64,000 bases of DNA from Sanguibacter keddieii (GTDB lineage Bacteria > Actinomycetota > Actinomycetes > Actinomycetales > Actinomycetaceae), in assembly GCF_001064145.1 (NCBI RefSeq), contig NZ_JVOJ01000029.1, positions 1 to 64,000 of the forward strand, written 5' to 3'. The notes beneath the pieces are model-generated. The model saw only the letters and a list, made by a program, of their open reading frames with translations, was not told the origin of the DNA and did no database searches. Position numbers and translations under genes: made by a program. How positions within the stretch are numbered: the stretch's first letter is position 1; each line of letters begins with the position of its first letter. Shown here piece by piece: positions 47,770-56,705 of the stretch.

Positions 47770-48977
47770 GCGCGCTCCCCCACCACCGAGAGGTAAGCCT
47801 GAAGATTCCTGCGCATCTCGCCAACCGATCGACCGCCCGCGTGATCCGACAGGGCGTCCGCGAGCACGAGGGCCACCTCGGCCTCGGCGATTACTGCGCC
47901 GGACACGACCTGGCAGGTGTCGGAGCGCTGGTGCAAGCCCACAGCCTCCTCACCCGTCGCAAGGTCGACGCTGCGCAGCGCGTGCGGAACGGTCGAGATC
48001 GGCTTGAAAGCTGCGCGCGCGACGATCGGCGCGCCGTTGGAGGTCCCTCCTTCAATGCCTCCGGCGTGGTTGGAGGAGCGCGTCAGATGTCCATCCTCGC
48101 CCCGCACGATCTCGTCGTGGGCCGCAGAGCCGAGCAGTGCGGCCTGCGCGAAGCCGTCGCCGATTTCAACGCCCTTGACGGACTGGATCGACATGAGGGC
48201 GGCCGCCAGGCGTGCATCGAGGCGCTCGCGAGCGGTCACGTGAGTACCCAAGCCGACGGGTACGTCATATGCGATAACTTCGGCGACGCCGCCAATTGTG
48301 TCGCCCGCCTGCTTGGCGGCGTCGACGGCTGCCTCGAAACGGGCGTTATCCTCCGGATCAAGCGTGCGCATCGAGGCCTCGCACAGTGCCGCTTCGTCGG
48401 CGGGTGTGGGAGTCGACGAGGCCGTGGCACCCTGCGCTCCGACAGAGACGACGTGAGACACGAGACGGACTCCCGCGACCTGCTCCAGGAGAGCTTCGGC
48501 GAGCACACCGAGTGCAACGCGCGCGGCGGTCTCGCGGGCGCTGGCACGTTCAAGAACAGGACGTGCCTCGGACAGGTCGTAGGACAGCATGCCGGGAAGA
48601 TCCGCGTGACCGGGCCGGGGCCTCGTCAGCGGTCGATTGCGAGCGATTTCGCGCTCGTCTCCCGTTCCCGCATCAATGAGAAGCTCCGTCGGATCGACCG
48701 GATCGGCGCTCATCACGGTCTCCCACTTGGGCCACTCGGAGTTACCAATGCGAATGGCCACGGGAGCGCCGGTCGTCACGCCGTGGCGCACGCCGGCCAG
48801 GATCGACACCTCGTCGGCCTCGAACTTCTGGCGCGCGCCGCGCCCGTAGCCGAGGCGCCGGCGCGCGAGGCCGCGGCGCAGGTCCTCGGTCGTCACACGC
48901 AGCCCGGAAGGCAAACCCTCGATCGTTGCAAGCAGTGCGGGTCCGTGCGATTCACCGGCGGTCGTCCATCTCAGCAT
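47766..48977 (-). CDS. aroC: Chorismate synthase
   Basis: FMN-dependent final step of chorismate synthesis. A 403-residue protein with MLRWTTAGESHGPAL at the N-terminus, RRLGYGRGARQKFE, RPRPGHADLPGM and the DHAGGRSVGEMRR region near the C-terminus. Because it needs reduced FMN, it is one of the flavin users in a strain that may import riboflavin. GGGAGG precedes the ATG. Confidence 0.97.
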   Translation of the reverse strand: MLRWTTAGESHGPALLATIEGLPSGLRVTTEDLRRGLARRRLGYGRGARQKFEADEVSILAGVRHGVTTGAPVAIRIGNSEWPKWETVMSADPVDPTELLIDAGTGDEREIARNRPLTRPRPGHADLPGMLSYDLSEARPVLERASARETAARVALGVLAEALLEQVAGVRLVSHVVSVGAQGATASSTPTPADEAALCEASMRTLDPEDNARFEAAVDAAKQAGDTIGGVAEVIAYDVPVGLGTHVTARERLDARLAAALMSIQSVKGVEIGDGFAQAALLGSAAHDEIVRGEDGHLTRSSNHAGGIEGGTSNGAPIVARAAFKPISTVPHALRSVDLATGEEAVGLHQRSDTCQVVSGAVIAEAEVALVLADALSDHAGGRSVGEMRRNLQAYLSVVGERA

Positions 48978-49037
48978 GCCTCCCAGTGTCCCACAAGCGA
49001 CAAGCCTTGCGCGAAACGGCTCTCACGAGCTGAACGG

Positions 49038-50078
49038 TCACGACTGAGGTGTCTGATCCCCGTTCGTAGCGGCACCGGGTTCTGTACCGAGAATGTCGAT
49101 GACGACGCACAGCGTGTCGTCACCGGCGGCCAGGTCCGGAGGGATCGTGATGGCGAGGCGCGACCCCACCTTCTGGTCAACGAGAGCCGTCGCGAGGCCC
49201 TTCATCGCCGTCCCCAGGTTAATGACCTCGGGCACGCCGGTCTCCCACGTGGACACACGCACGGTGCCGTCGGTCCAGCCGAGAACCGTGAACTGGGCGA
49301 CAACCCGATCGTCTTCGTGGACCTGCACCCCGTCACCCTTGATGAGGGTCTGGGTCGTGACGCCGCCGGGAAGCGTGTCGATGTGGCTGATGATCGGCCC
49401 GTCCGGGCTCATCTCGACGCTCATTGGGCCGACGCTGGCGTCGACCGGCGTACCGGTTGCGATCGACGGAAGAATATCGACGACGTCGACTTCGATGGTG
49501 TTCGGCGATCCGTCGCCCATCGTGATGGAACGGAATGCGAGCACACGTGTCCCCTCGCGCTTGCCGGTCACCAGACGCGAAAGGTCGTCATCGATCTGAC
49601 CGGAGCCGACGATGCCGAGGCTCATCTGAGGACGGCCGGATTCGGAGAGCATGCGTCCGCTGGTTCCGTCGAAAGCGGTGACGGAGACGAGAACGGGTGA
49701 GCCTTCGGTGATTTCGCGACCGCTGCCTTCCTCAAGCACGCGCGCTTTGAAACCGTCGACTTCCAGCGGTGCCTTGATCTCGATAGTCGGTGTCGCACCA
49801 ACGCGGCCGGACACGGTCACTCGGTCGAACAGGGCGAGCGTCGGCGACTGCGTGGTGCCTTCGGGCACGTTTGCTTCGTCTGCAGCGGGGCGGGGATGGA
49901 ACGCCCACCAGGCAAGCCCGCCTCCCGAGGCGATGAGAACCACCACGAGCACAACGCGCAGGAGGATAGCGGCACGGGAGGTGCCGCGGGAGCGCTGCGC
50001 ACGCGCAGCCGCGCGCTGGGAGGATCCACGTGCGCGGCTAACGGCGCGGGACTCGGTGGACGACGACTCGGGGCTCAT
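49038..50078 (-). CDS. Membrane-anchored FKBP-type peptidyl-prolyl isomerase
   Basis: A 346-residue extracytoplasmic protein: basic N-terminus, one membrane helix (about 38-60) and two FKBP-like domains (about 115-205 and 235-330). The second carries ITIPPDLAAGDDTLCVVIDIL, the conserved FKBP end, and IISHIDTLPGGVTTQTLIKGDGV-type entry; the first is more divergent (SPVLVSVTAFDG). It would assist folding of exported proteins. The gene overlaps the pafA stop by 4 bp, and follows pafA in many actinobacteria. Confidence 0.88.
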   Translation of the reverse strand: MSPESSSTESRAVSRARGSSQRAAARAQRSRGTSRAAILLRVVLVVVLIASGGGLAWWAFHPRPAADEANVPEGTTQSPTLALFDRVTVSGRVGATPTIEIKAPLEVDGFKARVLEEGSGREITEGSPVLVSVTAFDGTSGRMLSESGRPQMSLGIVGSGQIDDDLSRLVTGKREGTRVLAFRSITMGDGSPNTIEVDVVDILPSIATGTPVDASVGPMSVEMSPDGPIISHIDTLPGGVTTQTLIKGDGVQVHEDDRVVAQFTVLGWTDGTVRVSTWETGVPEVINLGTAMKGLATALVDQKVGSRLAITIPPDLAAGDDTLCVVIDILGTEPGAATNGDQTPQS

Positions 50079-51460
50079 GCGGGAATCGTAGGAGACTGAG
50101 CGTCGATCTGCGCGATGAGCGCGTCGACACGGGGGTCGGTTGTGGCTAACGGATCCTGCAAGGACAACGGAATCGTCGAAGACTCGTCGAGACGCACGTG
50201 CACCCAGTCGACGCTGAGGTCAGCTCGGGCGTCTTCGGCGGCTGCGATGATGCGTCCGCGCAGGCTCGCGCGGGTCGTCGCTGGCGCGATCGTCTGCGCT
50301 CGACGGACACCCTCGACGGTGGTGAGGCGCCGCATAAGTCCGGCGCGTTCCATTCGCTCCCACAGGCCATCCGCCGTGATATCGGAGTACGACAGCTCGA
50401 GGCGCGCCACGCGCGGATCAGCAAGGCTCGCTCCGCTCCTCGCGCAGTACGACGTGAGAAGCTTGTACTTGATCGCGATGTCGAGCTCGGTGTCGATGCT
50501 GCTCCAGTCACCGCTGGCGATGGCATCGATGCCTCTGCCCCACAGGTCAACGACGTAGGCGCGCATCGGGTCCAGCTCCGCGATGGGAATGCGGGCGAGC
50601 ACGCGCTCGCGGATCTCTCGTTGCAGCGCGACGGCGCTCGTCGTGCGACCATTGGCAAGCTCGAGGGGCGTTGAGCCGGACAGATCCGAGTTGACCTCGC
50701 GGATCGCACGCATCGGATCTGCGAGCGCCAGGTCTTCGATCTGCAGCCCGTCCTCGATCGCGTGGATGAGGAGCTCGGTCATCCCGACTTTCAGCGCAGT
50801 AGTCGGCTCTGCGACGTTCGTGTCGCCGACGATGACGTGCATGCGTCGGTATGCGCCGGAATCAGCCAAGGCCTCGTCGCGCGTGTTAATAATCGGACGC
50901 GAGCGTGTGGTCGCCGAGGACACAGCGTCCCACATCTGATCGGCGCGCTGGGAGAACTGGAGGCGCGGAGATGCCGCAGCGGTGTTGATCCACCCGTTAC
51001 CGACCAGGATCTGGCGCGTCACGAAGAACGCGACAAGCGCATCGGCGACCTGACGGAAGTCGCGGCGCCGATGGAGAAGATAGTTTTCGTGACAGCCGTA
51101 GGAGTTGCCCTGTGAGTCCAGGTTGTTGCGGAACAGATGCAGGTGTAGGTCTGAGCCGAGCTCAGCCAGGGCCTCGTCTGCCTGGACGGCCAGATCAGCA
51201 AGCATCGATGCACCAGCGCGATCCTGCTCGAGCAAATCCTCCAGACGATCGCACTCGGCAGTCGCGTATTCGGGGTGAGCGCCCACGTCGAGGTAGAGGC
51301 GCCCGCCGTTACGCAGGAACAGGTTCGATGAACGCCCTTGATGCAGGAGCGGCTCGAACAGCTGGCGAGCGGCGTGCTCGGCATCCATCGGGGCACCCCC
51401 GCTCGGGGAGGCGGCCGTGAGCCCGTACTCCGTTTCGATGCCGAAAACTCGACGCCTCAC
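50075..51460 (-). CDS. pafA: Pup ligase PafA
   Basis: Joins the C-terminal Glu of Pup to lysines of target proteins using ATP. The 461-residue protein has the ATP/Mg-binding GIETEYGLT (Glu9), NGGRLYLDVGAHPEYATAE (catalytic Asp58) and DSQGNSYGCHENYL. The GTG at 51460 comes one base after the pup stop. In M. tuberculosis the proteasome genes prcB and prcA lie between pup and pafA; here they are absent, and pup touches pafA. Confidence 0.96.
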   Translation of the reverse strand: MRRRVFGIETEYGLTAASPSGGAPMDAEHAARQLFEPLLHQGRSSNLFLRNGGRLYLDVGAHPEYATAECDRLEDLLEQDRAGASMLADLAVQADEALAELGSDLHLHLFRNNLDSQGNSYGCHENYLLHRRRDFRQVADALVAFFVTRQILVGNGWINTAAASPRLQFSQRADQMWDAVSSATTRSRPIINTRDEALADSGAYRRMHVIVGDTNVAEPTTALKVGMTELLIHAIEDGLQIEDLALADPMRAIREVNSDLSGSTPLELANGRTTSAVALQREIRERVLARIPIAELDPMRAYVVDLWGRGIDAIASGDWSSIDTELDIAIKYKLLTSYCARSGASLADPRVARLELSYSDITADGLWERMERAGLMRRLTTVEGVRRAQTIAPATTRASLRGRIIAAAEDARADLSVDWVHVRLDESSTIPLSLQDPLATTDPRVDALIAQIDAQSPTIPA

Positions 51461-51461
51461 G

Positions 51462-51638
51462 TCACTGGCCGCCCTTCTGGACGAAGCCCTGGACGAACGC
51501 TTCGGCGTTGGTTTCGAGAACGGAGTCGATCTCGTCGAGGAGGGAGTCGATCGACGAGATGCGAGCCTGAACCTGGCCGGCCGCCTCGAGAGCGTCGTCT
51601 TCGGGGGTCGGGCCACCTGCAAAAATCTGATTCGACAT
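51462..51638 (-). CDS. pup: Prokaryotic ubiquitin-like protein Pup
   Basis: A 58-residue protein modifier too short for most gene finders. The C-terminal half is a predicted helix (QARISSIDSLLDEIDSVLE), and it ends NAEAFVQGFVQKGGQ. The final Gln means Dop must deamidate it to Glu before PafA can use it. It lies 25 bp after dop and one base before pafA, the expected neighbourhood. An AAAGAAGA motif precedes the ATG. Confidence 0.97.
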   Translation of the reverse strand: MSNQIFAGGPTPEDDALEAAGQVQARISSIDSLLDEIDSVLETNAEAFVQGFVQKGGQ

Positions 51639-51663
51639 TATTCGTTCTTCTTTCTGTCGTCGT

Positions 51664-53184
51664 TCATCGAGTAGATGTATCGCGTGCGTCGGGAAGCGGG
51701 AATCGGACGAGGTCCCCCTCGCCCGGGTCAAAGACGAGCGAGGACCATGACGCCTTGACGAGGTCGGGTCGATTGGCGACGGCCCATCCGCGGACGTGAG
51801 CGCGAGTGTTCGTGGGCGCCACATCTGCGGCGCGTTCGACCTCCTCATCGGACACGAGGCGGCGCACCATGCCGGCCTTCGCGAGTCGATAGACGAGGCC
51901 GTGGCTGGGACGCAGGTCTGCCCACTGCAGGTCGATGGCGGCCAGACGCGGGTCGGTCCACTCGAGCCCGGCGCGTTCCTTCTGTCGCTTGACGAGCTGG
52001 TATTTACCCACCCATTCGACCTCGGTGGCCACCGAGAAAAGATCGGCGCGCATGCGATCAAGAACCGACTGCCACAGGGTGAGGATCTCGCGGTCGACCG
52101 CGGTGGGCGTCGTTCCGGTTTCGTCAAAAGTATCGAGCACCAGATCCAGGTACACCTGCTGAAGCTCCGCCGCCGTGTAGGCACCGCCCGCGGTCGTCAC
52201 CTTGTAGTCGAGGTCGGGATGATGCGACACGTTCCAGGTTTCCTGCACCGGATCGTCCATGACGATGGAATCCCAGCGAAGGTCCGTGCCCTGCTCTATT
52301 GCCCACAGGACAAGCGACGTCGTTCCGAAACGCAGGAAGGCCGAGACATCGAACATGTTGCCGTCTCCGCCGATCACGTGCAGTCGGCGGAACTGAGCCG
52401 GATTCGCATGCGGCTCGTCGCGCGTGTTGATGATCGGACGGTTGAAGGTGGTCTCCAGTCCTACTTCGTTCTCGACGAAGTCGGCTCGCTGGGACATCTG
52501 GAAGCCGGGAACCTCGCTCTTCTGTCCGCGTCCGACGCGGCCGGCCCCGCAGATGACGGGACGCGTCACCATGAAGGGCGTGAGACCTCGAACGATCGCA
52601 TCAAGGTCGGTGATGCGAGGCATCTGGTAGTTCTCGTGGGTGCCGTAGGCAGCGCCCTTACCGTCGGTGTTGTTCTTGACGAGGACGATGGGATCTTCGC
52701 CCTGTTCCTCCAGGCGTGCCATGACGCGCTGGGCGATCACCTCGCCGGCTCGGTCCCACAGGAGCGCGTCACGCGCGCCGATCGTCTCGGGTGCGGAGTA
52801 CTCGGGGTGCGCATGGTCGACGTACAGGCGTGCGCCATTCGTGAGGACCGCGGTCGTCGCCGCTGGAAGTGCGAGTTCTTCGGGGGTCGGCCGCGCGACG
52901 CGCTCCGAACCACCGGACGGTGCGAGGTGGTACGGATCGTCAGTCAGAAGCGATGGGTCGGCAGCCGCACGCGACATGCGCATGCCGCGCAGATCGTTGA
53001 GCGGGTCCTCCCCCGTGTAGTCCCAGCGGACGACGCCCGCACCCTGGGCCGGCGTCCCCTCTCGGCTTATCTCGCCGTACGTGGTGACAACCTTCGTCGA
53101 CAGGGCGATCGGGTTTGCCCACGCGTCGCCCGGACGGTACACGCCGTACTCGGTCTCGGTACCAATAATGCGTTCGCTGCTCAT
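51664..53184 (-). CDS. dop: Pup deamidase/depupylase Dop
   Basis: Converts the C-terminal Gln of Pup to Glu and removes Pup from targets. The 506-residue PafA paralogue has GTETEYGVYRP, NGARLYVDHAHPEYS with the catalytic Asp (123), NNTDGKGAAYGTHENY and the Dop-specific loop (about 40-85), which separates it from PafA. It overlaps the arc stop (ATGA). Confidence 0.96.
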   Translation of the reverse strand: MSSERIIGTETEYGVYRPGDAWANPIALSTKVVTTYGEISREGTPAQGAGVVRWDYTGEDPLNDLRGMRMSRAAADPSLLTDDPYHLAPSGGSERVARPTPEELALPAATTAVLTNGARLYVDHAHPEYSAPETIGARDALLWDRAGEVIAQRVMARLEEQGEDPIVLVKNNTDGKGAAYGTHENYQMPRITDLDAIVRGLTPFMVTRPVICGAGRVGRGQKSEVPGFQMSQRADFVENEVGLETTFNRPIINTRDEPHANPAQFRRLHVIGGDGNMFDVSAFLRFGTTSLVLWAIEQGTDLRWDSIVMDDPVQETWNVSHHPDLDYKVTTAGGAYTAAELQQVYLDLVLDTFDETGTTPTAVDREILTLWQSVLDRMRADLFSVATEVEWVGKYQLVKRQKERAGLEWTDPRLAAIDLQWADLRPSHGLVYRLAKAGMVRRLVSDEEVERAADVAPTNTRAHVRGWAVANRPDLVKASWSSLVFDPGEGDLVRFPLPDARDTSTR

Positions 53185-54725
53185 TTCACCGTTCCAATCG
53201 GCTTCACGCTGACGATTTCAGGAGCCAGTCCGCTCGTACGAGCCCAGTCTTCCGGCGAGGAGGTGGCCGCGAGTTCGAGGGACTCGTTCATCTCCTCGTG
53301 CACTCCGCGCAGCAGATGATCCATGCTCAGCCCGGAAGATGCGCCCGTCAGCGCGTCCTTAATCGCGTATTTCTTAGCTCGTTCAACGATGCCGGCGATG
53401 AGAGCGCCGGACACAAGGTCGGACAGGTAGATGCGCTTGTGGTCACCATTCACGAGGGTTGCCAGGAAGAGCGCAGTCGTCTCGTTACGAGCGTAGAGCG
53501 CGTCGACAGCACGTTCGCTCATGCCCGCCACGGCCTCGTTGATGCCTCCGAAACGCTCGATTTCCGAGGCGTGAATCGGCACCTGGGGCGTCAGATACTT
53601 CGAGAAGATGTCGATGGCACCCGCGCGGTCGGGACGGTCCACGCGGATGCGCACGTCGAGGCGTCCCGGCCGCAACACAGCTGGATCGATCATGTCCGCG
53701 CGGTTGGATGCGCCGATGATGACGACGTTGTCGAGGGACTCGACGCCGTCCATCTCGGCGAGGAGCTGCGGAACGATCATCGTTTCGACGTCTGAGGACA
53801 CGCCTGTGCCGCGCGTGCGGAACAGGGCTTCCATCTCGTCGAAGAAGATCACGACGGGAGTGTCACCGGCTGCAAGGGTCCGCGCACGAGCGAAAATGGC
53901 GCGAATCTGGCGCTCGGTTTCGCCGACAAACTTGTTGAGCAGTTCCGGACCCTTGATCGACAGGAAGAACGTCGATGCTCCCCCGCGCTTCGACAACGAG
54001 TTCGCGACGGCCTTCGCGATGAGGGTCTTGCCCGAGCCGGGAGGGCCATACAGAAGAATGCCTTTGGGAGGACGCAGACCAAACTGGCGGTACAGCTCGG
54101 GATGGTTGAAAGGCATCTCGATCGAGTCGCGCACCTGAGCGATCTGATCGTCGAGACCACCGATGTCCTCGTACGTGACGTCGGGAACCTCGGGGGTGAG
54201 CAGCTGCTCGACGTCCTCGCGCACGATGCGCTCGAACGCGATGCCCGAGCGGGCATCCACGACGAGGGAGTCGCCGGGGCGCAGGTTTCCGTGGCGTAGA
54301 GGGCCGGCCAGCTCGAGCAGGGTCTCCGCGCCGCCTTCCGTCGCCACGAGCACCCGGTCTGTGCCAACCAGCTCAAGCACGGACACGACCTGCCCGCTGC
54401 GCGGGAAGTCATCCGCGGCGACGGCGATCATCGTGTCGTCGAGGCGCACCCACTGCCCGTACGACAGGTCGTTGACATCAAGCTTCGGGGTGACGGCGAC
54501 ACGCATACGCTTACCGGCCGTGACGACCTCGATGTGACGCGACGCGGGGAATGCTCGCACGAACGTGGCCAGCGTCTGCGGAGGGCGTGACACGTCGGCC
54601 AGCTCGCCCTGCAGCCGAATCAACTCGGTGCGCGCGGTCGAAAGCGCAGTGGTGAGTCGGCCGTTCTTTTCCTCCAGCGATATCAGGCGTCGTTCGAGGG
54701 CCTGACGGGCTTCGACCTCACTCAT
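53181..54725 (-). CDS. arc: AAA ATPase forming ring-shaped complexes (ARC/Mpa)
   Basis: Hexameric unfoldase that recognises Pup. The 514-residue protein has an N-terminal coiled coil (about 1-45) that binds Pup, tandem OB domains (about 55-180), and one AAA module with GPPGSGKT (227-234), FFDEMEAL (Walker B) and the arginine-finger region RPGRLDVRIRVDRP. The C-terminus ends KPIGTVK and lacks the GQYL tail that docks mycobacterial Mpa onto the 20S proteasome. With prcBA also missing from the locus, the ring probably works as a stand-alone unfoldase, as in corynebacteria. The start overlaps the trmI stop by 8 bp. Confidence 0.95.
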   Translation of the reverse strand: MSEVEARQALERRLISLEEKNGRLTTALSTARTELIRLQGELADVSRPPQTLATFVRAFPASRHIEVVTAGKRMRVAVTPKLDVNDLSYGQWVRLDDTMIAVAADDFPRSGQVVSVLELVGTDRVLVATEGGAETLLELAGPLRHGNLRPGDSLVVDARSGIAFERIVREDVEQLLTPEVPDVTYEDIGGLDDQIAQVRDSIEMPFNHPELYRQFGLRPPKGILLYGPPGSGKTLIAKAVANSLSKRGGASTFFLSIKGPELLNKFVGETERQIRAIFARARTLAAGDTPVVIFFDEMEALFRTRGTGVSSDVETMIVPQLLAEMDGVESLDNVVIIGASNRADMIDPAVLRPGRLDVRIRVDRPDRAGAIDIFSKYLTPQVPIHASEIERFGGINEAVAGMSERAVDALYARNETTALFLATLVNGDHKRIYLSDLVSGALIAGIVERAKKYAIKDALTGASSGLSMDHLLRGVHEEMNESLELAATSSPEDWARTSGLAPEIVSVKPIGTVK

Positions 54726-55767
54726 CAGTTGCTGCCTCACGTCCCTCCGACGCCCACGTGTCGGCCTGTGCAACGACGTCGCGGCGAACCTTGCGCACCT
54801 TCTTCTCCGAGTTCACTCGCTGACCGACCTTCTCCAGCGACCAATCCTGCTCGTCGTCCCACGCGCCGCCCTGGCCTTGCGCCGCCTTCGCCGGGCGCGT
54901 CGAACGCTCCTGCGGCGTAACGCCCGGCGCGAGGAGGCGGGTGACCACGAGAAAACCGGTGTGAGCCACCATGCGGTGCTCGGGGCGCACGGCGAGGCCG
55001 TCGAGGTGCCACTCGCGGCGCATGTCCTCCCACGCAATCGGGTCCGTGAAACGCTCGGAGGCACGCAGATCCTCGACGAGACGCGACATCTGAGTCACGG
55101 TCGCGACGTAGCACACGAGCACACCGCCCGGAATCAGCGCATGCGTGATGGCTTCAATGTTCTCCCACGGCGCGAGCATGTCGAGCACGACCCGGTCGAC
55201 GCTGCCTGCTTCGGCGGACCACAGCACCTCGTCAACGTCACCGACGCGCAGGTCCCATGCGGGGTGACGGCGGCCGAACCACAGGTCGACGTTGGCAGCA
55301 GCGATATCAGCAAAGTCCTGGCGTCGCTCCACGGAGATAAGACGGCCCTGCGGGCCAACCGCATCCAGGAGAGCCATCGATAGCGCGCCGGAGCCAGCGC
55401 CGGCCTCGACGACGGCCGCGCCGGGGAAGATATCACCCATGTGGGTGATGACCCCCGCGTCCTTGGGGTAGACCACGGCGGCACCGCGGGGCATCGACAT
55501 CACGTAGTCAACCTGAAGCGGGCGTAGGATCTGGAACTGGCGGCCTTCCTCCGTGACGATCACCTGGCCGTCGGGACGGCCAATGACGTCGTTATGGTTG
55601 AATCCGCCGCGGTTGGACTGGAAACGACCCCCGCTCACGAGAATCACCTGGTGGAAGCGTCCCTTGGGGTCGCGAACCTGCACACGGTCACCCTCGGAAA
55701 GGACGCCTCGGCGGGTGGGCTGTCCACAATCGGTGGCCGACATCGAAGTATTACGCTGAATAGTCAT
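54718..55767 (-). CDS. trmI: tRNA (adenine-58-N1)-methyltransferase TrmI
   Basis: SAM-dependent enzyme forming m1A58 in the T-loop of tRNA. The N-terminal beta domain (about 20-95) is followed by VDYVMSMPRGAAVVYPKDAG, the SAM site VVEAGAGSGALSMALL and the VVLDMLAPW motif. A Lys/Arg-rich C-terminal extension of about 65 residues is unusual. The ATG at 55767 has no ribosome binding site but TATCCT seven bases upstream, suggesting leaderless transcription. Divergent from the RecB-type gene, as in mycobacteria (Rv2118c/Rv2119). Confidence 0.93.
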   Translation of the reverse strand: MTIQRNTSMSATDCGQPTRRGVLSEGDRVQVRDPKGRFHQVILVSGGRFQSNRGGFNHNDVIGRPDGQVIVTEEGRQFQILRPLQVDYVMSMPRGAAVVYPKDAGVITHMGDIFPGAAVVEAGAGSGALSMALLDAVGPQGRLISVERRQDFADIAAANVDLWFGRRHPAWDLRVGDVDEVLWSAEAGSVDRVVLDMLAPWENIEAITHALIPGGVLVCYVATVTQMSRLVEDLRASERFTDPIAWEDMRREWHLDGLAVRPEHRMVAHTGFLVVTRLLAPGVTPQERSTRPAKAAQGQGGAWDDEQDWSLEKVGQRVNSEKKVRKVRRDVVAQADTWASEGREAATDE

Positions 55768-55846
55768 TACGTAAAGGATACCGCTTGCCACCTGCTGCGC
55801 CCATGGCAGGACACAGATGAGGGTGGGAGGGGTTAGCGTGGTATTC

Positions 55847-56701
55847 ATGACAGACCTGATCACCCCTTCTGCTCACGAGCGCACGTGGGAACCCGCTCTT
55901 TCGGCTTCGCGGGCAAAGGAATACGAGCGATGCCCCCTGCAGTACCGCCTTCACGTCCTGGACGGGTACCGCGAACCGGAAACACGCGCAAAGGCACTGG
56001 GAACGATCGTGCATGCGGTGCTGGAAAATCTGTTCGCTCTGCCTGCTCACGAGCGCACTCCCGAAGCTGCGCGCGTCCAGGTGTGGCCACAATACGAGGC
56101 CCTGGCGTCGAAGAACCCGGAGGTTCCTGCGTTATTTCGTGACGATGCGGACCGCGATGCCTGGCTTGACGAGGCACGCGGGGTCATCGACGGGTACTTT
56201 GCGATTGAGCAGCCTCAGTGGATCGCGCCCGCAGCGCTCGAGCAGCGCGTGACAACGACGACCTCGGGCGGCGTACGCCTCCTCGGTTTCATTGACCGTG
56301 TGGACCGCGCCCCTGACGGACGACTACGGGTCGTGGATTACAAGACCGGAAAGGCACCGGGCCCGCGTTACGTGGACGAGGCCCTGTATCAGCTGCGTTT
56401 CTACGCGCTGCTCCTCGCGCGCACGCAGGTGCTTCCTTCTCGCATGCAGCTCGTCTACCTGAAAGCCGGCCAGGTCATCACCTTCGATCCTGAGGCGGGC
56501 GATATCGCGAACTTTGAGCATCACATTGACCAACTCTGGGACTCGATCGCCCGCGACATCGAGAATGACTCGTTCACACCGCGCAAGAATCCACTGTGCA
56601 ACTGGTGCGGGGTGCGTTCGCTCTGCCCGGTGTTCGGTGGAACCACTCCCCCGCTCCCCGAGCAACATGCACGGTGGCTGTCGCGGACTCGGCTAGGCTA
56701 G
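55847..56701 (+). CDS. RecB-family (PD-(D/E)XK) exonuclease with Fe-S cysteines
   Basis: A 284-residue nuclease of the Cas4/AddB C-terminal type. The nuclease motifs are GTIVHAVLENL, GFIDRVDRAPDG and VVDYKTGKAPG (D-x-K). One Cys near the N-terminus (ERCPLQYRLHVL) and three near the C-terminus (CNWCGVRSLC) are placed as in the 4Fe-4S nucleases. The likely role is DNA end processing in repair; it matches the Rv2119 family next to trmI. The ATG at 55847 has TAGCGT seven bases upstream and no ribosome binding site. Confidence 0.88.
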   Translation: MTDLITPSAHERTWEPALSASRAKEYERCPLQYRLHVLDGYREPETRAKALGTIVHAVLENLFALPAHERTPEAARVQVWPQYEALASKNPEVPALFRDDADRDAWLDEARGVIDGYFAIEQPQWIAPAALEQRVTTTTSGGVRLLGFIDRVDRAPDGRLRVVDYKTGKAPGPRYVDEALYQLRFYALLLARTQVLPSRMQLVYLKAGQVITFDPEAGDIANFEHHIDQLWDSIARDIENDSFTPRKNPLCNWCGVRSLCPVFGGTTPPLPEQHARWLSRTRLG

Positions 56702-56705
56702 ACGC

